This document shows positions 10,670 through 23,889 of a stretch of DNA of 64,000 bases, piece by piece. Source of the stretch: Macquaria australasica (Eukaryota; Chordata; Actinopteri; Centrarchiformes; Percichthyidae); NCBI GenBank assembly GCA_005408345.1, contig SEMN01000008.1:1984001-2048000 (forward strand). The letters are read 5' to 3'. The translations under genes and the position numbers were made by a program. The notes beneath the pieces were generated by a model, which made no database searches, was not told the DNA's origin, and saw nothing but the letters and a program-made list of their open reading frames with translations. Positions within the stretch are counted from its first letter, which is position 1. Each line of letters opens with the position of its first letter.

Positions 10670-13600
10670 CTAAACACACACAAGTTTACAGAAGTCAATA
10701 TGATAATTTAGAGAAACTGTAGAACAATACCTTCATCAGAAATGAAACATACAGTGAATTAAACATAAAAAATGGCACTTTATGTATTTGTTGTTTGAAC
10801 TGAATTAAAATGTAATTAGGTACAAGTAAACAATCATGGGCAAGGTTATTAAATCAAGGGCTTTGTGGCTACTTCATCAGTTTACCAGGGAATGCTTAGA
10901 AAACTGAAACTAAAGTGGTGAAATGCTATATTTCCCTGAAGTTTGATTGACCAGCAGAAGGATAATTAGCTTTTAAAAGAAATAAACAGTCTGGCTGTCT
11001 TTGAGGGTTTCTTAAAGTAAGACCTTTTCCTTATCTACAGTATTTGTGCACATACAGTATGTTGGTTTCCCATCAGATTGGTCTCACTTGGAACATATTT
11101 TTAGCAGTTTTGTGGGACAAGGAATGATGTGACAACGTGTAGTAGTGTGTATGTTGTTGCTCTAAATTATGAATAGGGCAATATACGTTTCTGTACCCTT
11201 GTGGATTTAGCAGACACTTTTATTTTGAAAGGTACTCAGTAATATTTCTTACTTTTCCTATGGTTCCTAAAGTGATGCGCTTGTTTTATTCTATGAACCG
11301 AACTGTATGTGTTGCCCTTCTGCTTACTTCCTCTTTTTGTTCCCCGGGAAGCTAGGCATTTTCTTGGCTCTAATTACTTTTAGTGTTTTTGCTAAATATG
11401 TCATGCTAAGCTGATTTAAAAAAAAGTGTAATGTTTTTATGTTTTGAAGTTAAAGTTTTATTTATTTTCATGCATAAACCTGTTAATTAGATGAGAAGCT
11501 TGTCGAGGCATTTGTGTGGCACGGCTGCCGTGTAGCTTGCGATGCTTGTGTGGAACATTTAATGACTCTCTTCATGGTACTAGGCAGGCACAGAGAACAT
11601 TTATGAAAGAGAGACCCTGTGAATGTTTCTCTACAGTTGCAGGGAGGACAGTCCTGGGAAGTGTGGTCCTTACCCACAATACCACACAATGCAGGAAAAA
11701 AAGGCAGCCCTGTCGCTTTCATTTGAATGGAGCCAGTCCGTCGATGCAGCAGGGGTGCCAACGGGGGTCGTCCAGCAGAAAAGTTGGTCAAGGTCAACTT
11801 TCAAGGAGACGTCATCTGGCAAGGCACTGTGCTGGTCAGTTGAATTCATGCAAACATACATTCCTGGTGGATCACCAGTACATTAAACAACACCCCCCTC
11901 CCTATCGATGCATTCCCCTGCGCTGTTTTAACGCAGGGACTGAGACTCACTATACACACACAAAATGACCAACACTTTGAGTCCTTGCAAAAGCAGACTG
12001 AAAAAAACAAAAACAAAACAATGTGATGTGTTTTATGCAGTCGGTCGGAGCAATGTTTCCAGTGCTTCTCCAACGGGATTTCTTGGGTGAGATTAAGAGT
12101 GTCTCAGTGTGTCGTGTTTGTCTGAAGGATAGTTTCTTAGCATCCTGCAGCTCTCAGGACAGTGGGGACACAGCTAAGAAATGTCTTTGTACATACTGTA
12201 CACTGTAGATCCTATGCAGATACATACCTATCTCTGCTGTAGATGGAGATCAGTTTAGAGTCAGGGAAGCTTAGGTTTTATAAAATAACTCTTTGCCAAA
12301 GTGAGTCAGTGTTTATTTACAGTGTCAACTGTACAGCTTGACAAGTTGTTCTCCAAGAAGCAATCAGAGGAAACAACCAGCCGGAGTGAGACTGCTGAAA
12401 ATTATTGAACAATTAACTGCAAATTAATTAAAGTTACACATTCCTCTCCATCAGCTGAGTGATGTATTTATGCACCACCTACACACTCAACAACCGGATG
12501 CATGAAGCTCACACAGATAAATACTACAGCAAAAAGGCTTCTACCATTGTTATTTTAGGATTTGCAGAGTAGATTATTGTACTGTGTGGTTTAGACTCCT
12601 GTCATTCTGTGGTCTTCCACCCTGGTGAAGCTTAATGAGGGGGCAGCTAAGTCTGTCCCCATTTAGATGTCTAAAAAAGTTTTGAGTCCCCGTGTTGGAT
12701 GAAACTGGCTCATTCTTGCACAGCTGTCACCGAACCTCATTAAGTTTGAAACGGGCAGACAGGATTTCTGACCCTGTCCTCAGACATGCAAAGATTTTAA
12801 ATTTTGTCAGCAAAAAAGATCTGCAACAATCCTGCATTGAGAGCTGTGTACAGACGAGAATGATGGGCTGCAACAGCCAATGACAGTTTATGACAAAAGA
12901 AATGAAAGCAGTAGGATAAAATCTTTAAAATCTTTTAAAAGTGTGACCCCACGTATGCCATATGTTTTTAGTATGTCACTGCATCAAAAAGAGAAGAAAC
13001 GAGATTTAAAAGCCCTCAATTTCACCCGTGCAGACATGTTAGGTTTCTAAAAGTTTTGTAGTTTGCTTTCCCCTCTTAAGGAATTGCACAGTTCCAATGA
13101 AGATACTTTTACTTTCCCCATATCCTGAAAATTAAACCATAAATTTGCAGACCTGTTGAATTAGCTCTGGTCTCACACTAAGAGGGACATTGCACCGCTG
13201 CTCTTTGAGTCTCATAGTTTAATACTTTTGCTCTTTATTTGTTACAACAGTGAAAACAAAGCACCTCGCTTGCAGTACTTGAAGCTGCAAGCATTTGATG
13301 CTGTTGTTTCAGTTTTTTGAAAGATGTTTAACCTGTAAGGCTTATTTGATGCATGTATTTCCTTTTGGACATTTATTACAGATTTTGAGCTGGAAGTGCA
13401 TTGTGTGTTTGATCCTAGAAGTGATGTGTGGTATCCCAAAAAAAAAAAGAAAAAAAGAAAATCACACTTTAACTGTGCGGATGCTTCACATCATCTTTCA
13501 GTTCATGGTAGACTGCTGCAGGGAGTGTGTGTCTTGACTGCAGTTGTGAGAGCATTTCATCACTTCAGCCATTTGTGTGTGATGATGACCCACTTGTCCA

Positions 13601-14864
13601 GTTGACTCAAAGAGGCTCTACTATCGGTCATTTTCGATGATTACTTAAATTGATGGGTTTAGATAAGTGAGAGGCATGCAAACAACGCCATCATTTCGCA
13701 GTTTCTCACATGCCAAAGTAGATGACTATCCTGGTGTTATCTTAACAATGTGTTCACTAAAATGAATGGAAACCAATAGTGACAAGTAGCCGCTGCAGTG
13801 TCAGGACAGCCACAGTCTTATAATCTGTCTTTGCCACAATGTTTCTTTTTCTGCGTTTTATTTATATTCAGATGCCTTCAAGATAAAAACAGACATACTG
13901 TATGTGAGATCAACACAATCTCATACAATCTTCAAGTCAAGACATCAACAAACAGGGCTTCTTTTTTTTTGTATTTGAATTATGTGAACACTGGATTCCA
14001 CCACCACAAAATCGTATTATGTCACAGTGGACAATACACAACACTTTCATGTTTGCCACATGAACAAATAAGCTAACGATTAGACTTAGACTGCAGAGAG
14101 AAGGCGTGTTTATACATAAAAGAGGATAAGAATCTGTCAAAATGTGAATTGATTTATGTTTTTAATGGCATAACAGAAGCCAAATTGAGGTCAATCAGTC
14201 GATCAGGCAGTCAAGCAGGTTCTCTCTTCTCATAGCATGAAATCATCCCTCAATCACTGTTTGGTATAGATTTGCATCTGCAGAGACTCGGTGTATGGCA
14301 TCTTCTCTGTGTTTGCCCATAATACTGAATATATTCTCCCTCCTGTTTTTTGCCCTGTGTTTAAGAGGCTTATTTTGTGCTTCCTGCATATTTCTTGCAA
14401 TTGCACCTGACCAGAGTATAAAATAGAGTAAAACTACATAAAAATGACACTTACAATAAACCAGTTTTCAACATCAGAATGATACTGCATATTGAAGTCA
14501 ATATACAAAGATTTGGGCAACTAAAGCGACTTCAGTTAACCTTAACAGCAAGTTTGACTAGTTGTGTCTCCTCCACAAAATCCTTTTGTAGTAGGAATTT
14601 TATTTATTTGTTTCCACTGTAAAGCATCATTATGGTGCTGCTACCCAAGAAAACACATGCAAATTGACAAAACAGCGCAAATGAGGAAAACATGTCCACC
14701 ACTTTGCCAACACATAACATCACATTTAGTAAAAGGTAATGCTGCTAGCCATACAGAACAAGGAAACTAAGTCACAACACAATAGACGTTTGGGAGAGAC
14801 AGTAAATACTGGTGAACACAGTAGTAATTAGTAAAAGGCTAACCCCAGTAGGTGTGAGGGCAAT

Positions 14865-15034
14865 ATCTAAATCAATGATAATGATAATGTTGCTCTGTGT
14901 CTGCTGGATGTGTGAATAGGCAACTGTTTGCTAACAAGTTCACCATATCAGCTTTATAAGGTGATAACATGTCAGTGTTGTGTTTGCAGCTAGCTACAAC
15001 AAGTGACCAAAAACATCACTTAATGCTGCTTTAG
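14865..15034 (+). repeat. 3' fragment of the TGCTGCTTTAA-ended MITE-like family
   Basis: This piece contains GATAATGTTGCTCTGTGTC, TGCTGGATGTGTGAATAGG, CTAACAAGTTCACCATATCA, TTTATAAGGTGATAACATGT and TAATGCTGCTTTA, in the same order as the fuller copy at 20.5 kb. The 5' half is not recognisable. Confidence 0.65.
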
Positions 15035-17029
15035 GTTTCAGTTCGTTGAGCTCTCTCGGTTATGTTCATTTGTTGAAATGTTTGTTCACCAGACTAGTGA
15101 GACTGTACACATGACACAATCTCAGACAATAAACCCATACATAGGGATGCAACATTTGAAGTATATCTTGTATGTAATGTACAGTATGGCATCAGCTCCT
15201 TGTATTGTAATACTGTGAGCAGCAAAGAAACACTGAAAAATCCGGGATTAAGGATGCTGAACTCCACGTGAGCTGACACAGGCTTTCTACTTAAACAATT
15301 TTGGTGTCACTTACTTCATTCTACCAGTGCTTTACATTAGCAACAGCCCATTTCCCATTTCATGGCTTTCATGTAATAATTCAAGGTAAAACACACTGTG
15401 ATTTCCTGCTTAAGTCAGGAATTGTAAAAACAGCAGTGAGCTTGCTAACCTTGCAGCAGTCCTATAAAAAAAACGACTGCTTTTTAATTCATCTGCAAAC
15501 TACAGCGTTCCTGCTCTGTGCTCTAATGTGAATACATTATGTAAATACCTCTTTGTCAGTGAGTTAAGTGATTCCCTGCAAAAAAAAGAAACAAGACGAC
15601 ACGGATGTGCTCATGCTGATAGTCCTAAATCACCAATAATGATCAGTGATTGCTGGATTAATGAGGACTTCTCTCGGTAAGTAACTTGATGGAGGTCAGA
15701 ACTGGAATCATATGTAAATCTTATATGAAGAGTGGTAACTAACGACATTCATGTCGTATGTGAACTATTCTCCATAACAATGTTCTCAACAGCTGACCTG
15801 TGGATTAACAAATGAACTGCAGAAAAGTCACAAAAGTTCATGGATGAGTTTAAGTACTGAACTGACAACATATTCAGAGAAGAAAACTGGATCCTGAGAA
15901 ACACTGTTTGTCTGTGATGGTTTTACCTTCCTGCTGCATTTACAATACAAAGACGAATCTTCTAGGTTTCCTGTTGGCTTGCTTTGCGTCAGGAGGTTGT
16001 TTTCGTGGATATGTGAGGAGATTTGAAATAATCTCTTCCTGCAATTTATTCTCTTTTCTTGCCAAGTGTATACTGTGTAACTTTAACTGCCTATGTGGGG
16101 CTGACGTGCCAGTATGAAAAAAAGTACTGTCCAACGATGCCATTTGTTTTTCAAAATACATTTTCAAGACACATTTTCCACTGAAAGCCCCATCAGCATG
16201 GCTTGTTGTATACTTTAATCTGTTATGCTGTGTCCATGCTGTGTTCATGTTCAATTAAACCAAAGAAATACAATAGCATTAAGTCTGAAAACACAATTTG
16301 TTGTTTCTCTGCTCCACTGAGTTTCCTAATTGTATATATTTCCCCTGTTATTTGTTCACCACACATGTCTTTTTGCGTGTTTAGTCTATGGAGCCACTCA
16401 AATAAATAACTAACATGTGAAACGCACCATCTTGATTTCTTCTTCTTTGTTTTTTCTTTTCTTTTCTCTTTAGCTCTAGATGCTTCTGACTTTAAAGGGC
16501 TGTTTCATTTTTGTGCTTTTGGAGCGTGCAAAGTTGGTTGACCTCAGACTTCAAGCTTGAAACATTGTGTTAAATCAAGTGAGAGCACATATACCTGTCC
16601 AATACCAGTCAAACTGAAATAATCACTTTCATTTTAGTCAATGATGTGTGACTTACAGGTATACTGTAAAATGATATGATGGATAATTGCAATTTAGGAT
16701 GTGCAACAGAGGAAAAAAATACAATGATGCTTAAGAGACTATAGTTTCAGAAACAGGAAGGTGAAGTGTAGAATAATGTGCTATAAAATAATGTAAATAA
16801 AGTTTGTAATCTGTAGGTCTACCTATTAACTTTGTAATCTGTATGCTCAAACATTTGGTAATATTTAAACCAATATCACAGACAGTTGAGCTGTATGAGT
16901 TGTTTTTGGCTGTCCCACAGATATTTGCATGAGATGGTCTGTGAGTGCAACAGCTATTTTGAAAAACACCACCAAACACGAAATAAATGAGGACTAAAAA
17001 TCAATATCAGATTAAGTCATTTTTACTTC

Positions 17030-17180
17030 AGTCCTGATTGTTTGTTGGCAGAATATCTCCAAAACAGATTTCAATGAAACTTGGTGGAGATTTCAGCTAA
17101 GGGCCAAAGAACAAGTGATTATTTTTTGGTGAAAACTGGATCCAGGCACAGAACCAGGAATTATTTTTTAAAGGGACTAT
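17030..17180 (+). repeat. short dispersed repeat (ATTTCAATGAAACTTGGTGG)
   Basis: The sequence AATATCTCCAAAACAG, ATTTCAATGAAACTTGGTGG, and GAACCAGGAATTATTTTT matches in order a short repeat I recall as abundant in teleosts. The class is unknown to me. There is only one clear copy in this window. Confidence 0.5.
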
Positions 17181-17264
17181 TTAACATTGTGAGATGGGCC
17201 TTTATTAAACATTCTTACTATGTTTCCAGGTATCTCCTAGATGTCTAAATTCGGAACTGTTTGT

Positions 17265-17374
17265 CAACACGTTTGCCATAAAAACTTTATAGGGTGATAA
17301 TATGTCAATGTTGTGTTTACAGCTTGTTCCACTGCCCCCAAGTGGCCAAAATAAATCAATTAATGCTGCTTTAA
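17265..17374 (+). repeat. 3' fragment of the TGCTGCTTTAA-ended MITE-like family
   Basis: It contains AGGGTGATAATATGTCAATG, TTGTGTTTACAGCTTGTTCC, CCCAAGTGGCCAAAATAAAT and AATTAATGCTGCTTTAA, matching the right end of the other copies. It directly follows another repeat piece at 17030-17180. Confidence 0.7.
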
Positions 17375-17639
17375 AGATGGTCTACGAAAGATATTTTTCC
17401 CTACAATCTTCTCAGTAGGTCAAAATATATAAGGTATGAATTAACATGTAATGTACTCTATTCACTCTCCATTTTGTTTGCTCTTGTCCCATGTCAGTTA
17501 GTTTTAGCTCCACTGTAGACACCAAGGGCTCTTAAGACAGCAGTGTCTAGTAGGTGCTGGCTAGCAGACAAAATGACATGAATTGCTTAAAAAAGTGCAA
17601 TTCAATACAACAGCACCACAAAAGGTGGCATTTGTTAGT

Positions 17640-18165
17640 TAGTTAGTTTTGTTTATTATCCTTTTGGAAATTCTCATTGAGTCTTTGGCAACTGTCAGAC
17701 AAATAAAACTACAGCAAAAAAGACATTACAATTAAAAACAGACATTTAACAACAAAGTTCTCCACAACAACATCAACAACAATCAAGAATTAAGTACAAC
17801 AAAATGCAAGTGTAACACAGGATTTGTTTAACAGAGCTATACTGGAAGATATAAAGGATCTCTGGGCACGGGAAGTCCGCAAAGGCGGTACCCTGTACCC
17901 CCATCCTAATGGCAACAAGTCATATTCACCATGGAGAGGGTGTGATACATCACTAAGGACTGCCCGCCCTTTCCCCGCCACTCGGGACTCACAAAGCAGG
18001 GTCACACTGTGTTGTTGACCCGCAATCTTGGTACACATGTTAACAATCTTATTGAGTTTGTTCTTGTTAACTACAGACAGTGAGAAATCCCAAGAAATAA
18101 AGCAGAAAGTTAGAATACTCTCCACAAATGAACGATAAAAGAGAACCAGTATATGTCTGTCCAAA
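17640..18165 (-). pseudogene. 3' end of a LINE reverse-transcriptase ORF (CR1/L2/Rex-like)
   Basis: The minus strand from 18164 to about 17820 encodes an open segment containing LFYRSFVESILTFCFISWD, NKNKLNKIVNMCTKIAGQQ, then HPLHGEYDLLPLGWGYRVP and SFISSSIALLN. This matches the usual C-terminal end of non-LTR retrotransposon ORF2 proteins in fish: FYRS..ESILTF, then a KL..IV segment, then LLPSGRRYR..., then SFIPSAI.LLN. The 3' UTR runs to 17640 and ends in ACTAACTAACTAAC, consistent with the short tandem tails of CR1/L2-type elements. The copy is 5'-truncated and decayed (GWGYR in place of GRRYR). Confidence 0.8.
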
Positions 18166-18234
18166 GTGTCGAAGCTTCTGCATGAAGTATAATTGTTGTA
18201 ACCCTCTTCTGTAAATGACAGCTGTGTTTGTTGA

Positions 18235-18310
18235 TAGACTTTTGTATCATATTAGATTGTACAGTTGATTTTTATTCTCTGTAATAAAATGAGCTTTATA
18301 AATAAAGTGA
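18235..18310 (+). repeat. LINE-like 3' tail fragment
   Basis: CTGTAATAAAATGAGCTTTA, followed by TAAATAAAGTGACTTAACC, resembles the ATAAATAAAGTTGACTTGAC tails of fish retroposons. It is too short for a family assignment. Confidence 0.35.
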
Positions 18311-18383
18311 CTTAACCTGTTGTGTCGACGCACAGTGCCTGAGTTTGATACTTAAAGCTGTTATACCGTTCAGCTACACAGAA

Positions 18384-18391
18384 AACACACA

Positions 18392-18431
<40 letters not shown>
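18384..18431 (+). repeat. (CA)n microsatellite
   Basis: An almost perfect CA tract with one interruption (CACAAACAC) near its start, within the giant grm4 intron. Confidence 0.95.
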
Positions 18432-18434
<3 letters not shown>

Positions 18435-20516
18435 ACACAAACAGATATCAGCTACTTTTTACTCCTGTCTGCTTTCACATACTGCACACTTTCTTTGTTT
18501 TTACAGGCCAGTGTCAGAATTCTTAATTTTAGTAAATTGCAGCTGTGTTGAGACTTTAAAATAAAATATTTCCTGGAATGGTTAATTTGCTGAAGCCCAA
18601 AGTAGGGAGTACAACTGGCTCCAAGCCTTTTGAAATGTCAGTGTGAAAACTGTTGAAGGCTGACAACATAGTACATGTTTTTCAGTTTTGTCTTTTGTCT
18701 CTCACTGAATGGTTTCTCCTCATTCTGCTTTTATAAAAATAAACTTTTCTTTACACACCGGCATACGCAGAACTGAAATTAATTCACAAGTCAGTGCGAG
18801 TACAGTTAGGTGACATTAAAGAGACTAACTGGTAGTAAAAGCTTTACATGGAAACGCTAAAATCTACCTATGCAAAAGAGCAGTGTATTCTTAAAAAGGC
18901 TGTGTTGAACAGGGAAGTAATGTGAACATTGGGTGATTGTTTTTCTGAATGTATATGGTGTATAAAACCTTTTTCTATGTGATTGGAGTCCATAATATTT
19001 ATTCAGATTTATTTATTTTGTTTGGCCATATTTTTCTTTGATACTTGATTGGTAGATATTTGCTCACTACTCATCAAATACTGTCCTATCATGACAGGGT
19101 TTAACTTTTTAAGAGTAAAATTGAAACACCTTTAAGGTACCTAAACTAAAAATGTCCAGACTCTCAAAGCCTTTGTTACAACAAATGCCAGGAGACAACA
19201 AACAAACCCTGTCATGAAGACTTGAAGAATTTATTATGTGCTCTGTGGGTTTGATAAATTTAGATATGAAATAAAAGGGAATTTCCAATCACTATTGCAT
19301 GATAAAGTAGTGCAAGTTCAGTCAGATACCCTTGTCCACACTATTACATCTATATTAAAAGTTAAAAGTGCCAAATTGCCGTTTAGTGTATGTGTTGAAA
19401 GGTTTCGTTCAGACTGTTTTCTTAAAGTTTGCCATCCACATTGAAATGTCAAAGTGGTTAAATCTCTCTTTTCCCCTTTCTTTTAGTTTAATGGTACTTT
19501 GGCAAACAATAAAATAGAGCACTGTCTCCATCCATGGTGTTTGGATGACATAGGACATTTTGACAAATATGGCAACTTACAGTACTATGGGATAAAACTC
19601 CTTTCTGTCACCTCTGACGTTCAAACAACAAACAGAAAAATACTAAAATTCAGCTGCATTACCAGACAAAATACGCAATCACAGAAAAAAGTTTGAGGTA
19701 ACAGAAACTTGGCTTCCCAACATTGACTAAAATGACCTTTCGCTTTGGATCGGGCCATGGTGGCGGAGTCAAAACCTGTCATCATTTAAAATTTGACCTT
19801 TAGTTAGTATCGCCATCAAGCTAATCACTGTAATGTTTTTATACACCAGAACATAGTGCCAGAATGAATCATCCCTCAAAATTTTAGCAATGTTGAATGG
19901 AGGTGGTGTCTGCCATATCACATTTAAGTTAAAAAAAAAAGTGAGTTTAATTACAGAGCCCCCTCCAGCAGGCCAGTCAGTCTTCTGAGATATCACCAGA
20001 GATACCCCATCAACAGATAGATTAACTAGAGCCCTTCATTGCAATCCCTCTTCAAACTGCAGGACAAAAAAGAAACTACATGGCTGCATAATGTTCCATT
20101 TTATTTTTCACCTCTCCTCTAAAGCAAGGGCAGTGGTTTCAATCAAACCAATTGACTTCTGTCTGACCTCTTTCCAATGAATACAGTCCAGAAGCGCCTT
20201 AGGCAGAGTTGAATCCGCACACTAAACCCTAAGAATAGGAGTACTTTAGACTGTAGCCTACCTAATTGACTCTATAATAGTGTCATAGTTCAGTGCCACC
20301 AAATTGACTGAATTTTCAAGCATGCTTTGGCAACACTGATATCCTGAAAATTGACAAAAAGGCCTCCAGCGCAACTCCAAGTTTATTGCCCTCAATATCA
20401 AGGAGTAGCAACAAAACAATGGTGATGTGGCACTCGATATTACCCTCTTCATTTAGAATTGACCACTCCAGGCCAATTACATCAACATGTTAGTAAATCT
20501 AATATATGCCATAATC

Positions 20517-21104
20517 TTAAAGCTGCACTTGTCAATATTTTCATATGAACAATGGATCAACTGATTACATGTGTGTTAAAGGGTCGATTGCAGTGACAAA
20601 CCTCATCCGACTCTGTAAGCATTTTGGCATCTTCCAGCTACATTGTTTTGGTTTTCTGGCCCGTAACATTACGTTTTTGGTTCTGTCTCATCGTTCTCAT
20701 CCGTGTCGATTCCAGCCGCAGCAACGAGCAAAAAAGAAAAAAATTGCCCTACAGTATGCTACCTGCCCAGCCCCTAATGGCGAACAAGCAAAGTCAGCAA
20801 ATAGATGGTGAACATTTAGCAGCAAAAAAGGCAGATATTTCCCTCAAGAGTTGGTAGAGAGCAAAACTGAGCTAAAAGTGAGTGATTATTGGACTTGGCA
20901 AGAAACACGGCTACAAGTTAATGCTAATGTTGCTTCATATCTTGAGGATGTGTAAATAAGCAACTGTACGCTAACAAGTTATATATTATATCCATTTAGT
21001 AAGGCCATAATTCAGTATGTCAGACTTATGTGATGTTCAGCTCGTTGTGGAGGTCTGCCCCAAAGTGACCAAAGGGGGAAAAAAATGAATTGATGCTGCT
21101 TTAA
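20517..21104 (+). mobile_element. MITE-like element with TTAAAGC(T/A)GCA ends, fullest copy
   Basis: It begins TTAAAGCTGCA at 20518 and ends TGCTGCTTTAA at 21104, which are inverted repeats of each other apart from one base. The interior is non-coding. Shared words with other copies in the window include ATGCTAATGTTGCT, GGATGTGTAAATAAGCAACTG, GGTGATAA and CAAGTGGCCAAA-type sequence just before the right end. Related copies are at 14865-15034, 17265-17374 and 62448-62881, all in the same orientation. The family is common in percomorph genomes by recollection; no transposase is present. Confidence 0.75.
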
Positions 21105-22552
21105 TTAATCACAAAATGAATCTTAAAAATATGCACTTGTTACAACATGTTTTAAGTTCTCATTATGTGTAAGTGAGCTTTTATTATTTTTTCCTCAAAG
21201 TGAGAAATTTCAGACGACTGGGACAGCCTGGGCCTCTCCCAGAGAGTGTTTTTCACACCTCTGACCTGTCCTGTGTGAAAAGGGACTTCTGCTTAAATTC
21301 AAAAGGTGTTAATTAAAAAGAGGAAAAACAATCCAGGCACCATATGGAGGAGGCTACCTAACAGCAGGCCCCTACTGTTTTGGAATTTCACGTTGCTGCT
21401 CTTCACTGTGTGTCTGTGGAGACGAGGTCATCTGGAGTGACATGCTGACAATGATTAGGTAATAGGCCTTCACAGGCTGCTGGTGCTTTATAAATCTGCT
21501 CTGTTGGGTCACACGTGGCTCACTCACAAATTTGGCTACACTGGTTTACCTTTTTCTTCGTGTCAAATTGTGAAATGAAATGTCTCTTCACTGAATAGAA
21601 AAGCAGTTTACTGTTTTATTGATAAGTAGTTCTTGTAGAGTGAACTCAGAAAATATTTGCTGCTGTATATTTTTTGCTTAATATTTCATTGGTGCTATTG
21701 TGAGAGATACTGTGAGTGGGAGGGAAGGAACCTGCACTAGCACAGCAAACCTCTTATGAGAGAAATACTAAGCCTCAAGAAATGATACACAGCTGCTCGG
21801 GAGTATTTTTGCACCATAATTGACGTGCCACAAGCATAATTTCCCATCATTAGATGGACCTGTTGCCTGGGAGCACAGGAGCTTCCAAGGAGGAAAATCC
21901 AAGCCCTTAAGCTGCCAGGCCTGAGAGATAACAGACCTGCACTATCACAACTGCAGAGATATGGGCAAAATATGCGGACAACAGACAAGCCCATTTTGCC
22001 CATTTATTATGCTGGGTTGTAGAAATCATATCAAGCATTCTGTTATACATAATGAATGCAGACCTGGAGGAACATTTTCATAAAAACTCTGCAAAACAGT
22101 GCAAAATAAGTGCAACCTCAAGACTGATGTGTGGAGTAAAGTGTTTTCAAAATGGCTGAATAATGTTCCCGGTCCCTTTTCTCAAAAACTCTTCAATCCC
22201 TAACTCTCTTCGCCTTCCTGCCCTTGAGACGAAGCCTGCGATTGTGCCGGTCCTTAAGAAAACCTCAGCTGCGGGAGATGAATGACCTCTGTCCATTTGT
22301 CAGCATCACCTCCTCACCAATTAAACACTGACAAAACACTGCAGAGGAAGCAGCTGCTTTCATCTTCTAATTGACTGATTGATTTGCCTGTTTTTCTATC
22401 ACCCCATAAGATGCTTTTTTAATGCAACCCGACAGTGTTTCATTTGATTTATAGAATGCAGCTTTAGCGGGCGCACTGATGTGGGAAGGTGATACAAACG
22501 CCATTTGTGAATTCATATGGTGTAAAAACAATGCCTGCAGAGGAAACAAAGC

Positions 22553-22572
22553 AAAAAAAAAAAAAAAAAAAA
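22553..22572 (+). repeat. homopolymer, 20 A
   Basis: An uninterrupted adenine run. I see no retroposon body clearly attached to it. Confidence 0.95.
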
Positions 22573-23889
22573 GTCAAGTGTTTTGTTTTGCTAATTTGTT
22601 GTTGGACTCCCTGTAGAATAGACAGAAATGTGGACAGAAATAATGCAAAACTGAGTACATTTTCAATATGCTTATAAATATCCACAATCTGAGGCTACAA
22701 AAGACCCAGTGTGGGAGACGTGTCCAGCCCTAAGGATGAGCTATTGTTTAGGTATTTTCCATTCATCTGGGGATCTATATTCACCCCAACCTTCAGGATA
22801 ATTGGTGTTCATGAAATACATTTTCCTAAGAATATTTTTCATTAGAGAGCTGTTTGTCATTCTTGGTTAGGATTTTGTGTAAGACTCTTCTCATTTTTGA
22901 CGTACGTTTGATATCATGTGAAGCATGAAACAGCTTTATTTTTCAGTTTCCCCTCTGAGGCAAAAAGGAAAAACAGAAATTCTCTCAAACAAGATTTTTC
23001 TTTTAGATTATGGGTTGACTAAGATGGTTTTCTAGGACTCTTAGGACTGATACTGTTATTTTTAGATTAGAGGACTCAATATTTTGCACTGATATATAGT
23101 ATATTTAAATTTGATCATTTTTGCTGACCTTCATGTCTCCCCAACAGTGTTATTTTAAGATTCAGGGTTCAATTTATTCATCCATAAAATCATGGAAATT
23201 ACAGTGTTCCCATCTAATCAACCAACACTGATTACAGGACATAGGAAATAAATACCCATAAAATAACACGACAGATAAATTTTTGAAAGTGTGGTCAAGT
23301 CTCTGTATAGAAAGTTAGACACAAAATACCAATCTGATATATACATACAAACATACATACAGGGCTAGACAAAATGCAATTAATTGCGAATTTGTGAAGA
23401 TTACATGATACAGTTTTCACTCCGAATAAACAAGAACAACTAACATTGGAAGACTCACTCTAATTACCTCCTTGAGATGCTGACCAGGACTTGCTGTGAC
23501 AACTCGATCTACCTTTCACCTCATCTGTACAGTATGTTTGGATTAGAGCAGTCACAATGCATGCATACTTGGAAAAGCTGTTAAATGTGCCAGCAGGAAG
23601 ACCAGCAGGACAGACAGTAGCCGCCCAGTTCAGCACAGAATACCCACAAAGCATTTTGGCAGCTCCCTCGCTCCAGCATGAACAGAGCAACAGTGATAAA
23701 GCCAGCAACAGACAGGGACCTGACACATAAAGTGAGTTCAACAGTGGCTTCAACTGGCTTTCTATTAATTTTCTGGATTATCCTCGGTGCTGTTAACCAG
23801 CTCTGTGGGACATGTTCAGGTCGCCAGTAATTTTTGATTCAGGTTTAGTGAAAACATGGTAACTCTAAGACAGCCTGACTATAATGATT

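Noticed and set aside
11516..11968. 150-codon open frame, plus strand
   Set aside because: Overlaps several other frames on both strands, contains no known motif, and ends in a CACACA tract. Treated as chance in GC-richer intron sequence, though an old repeat is possible.
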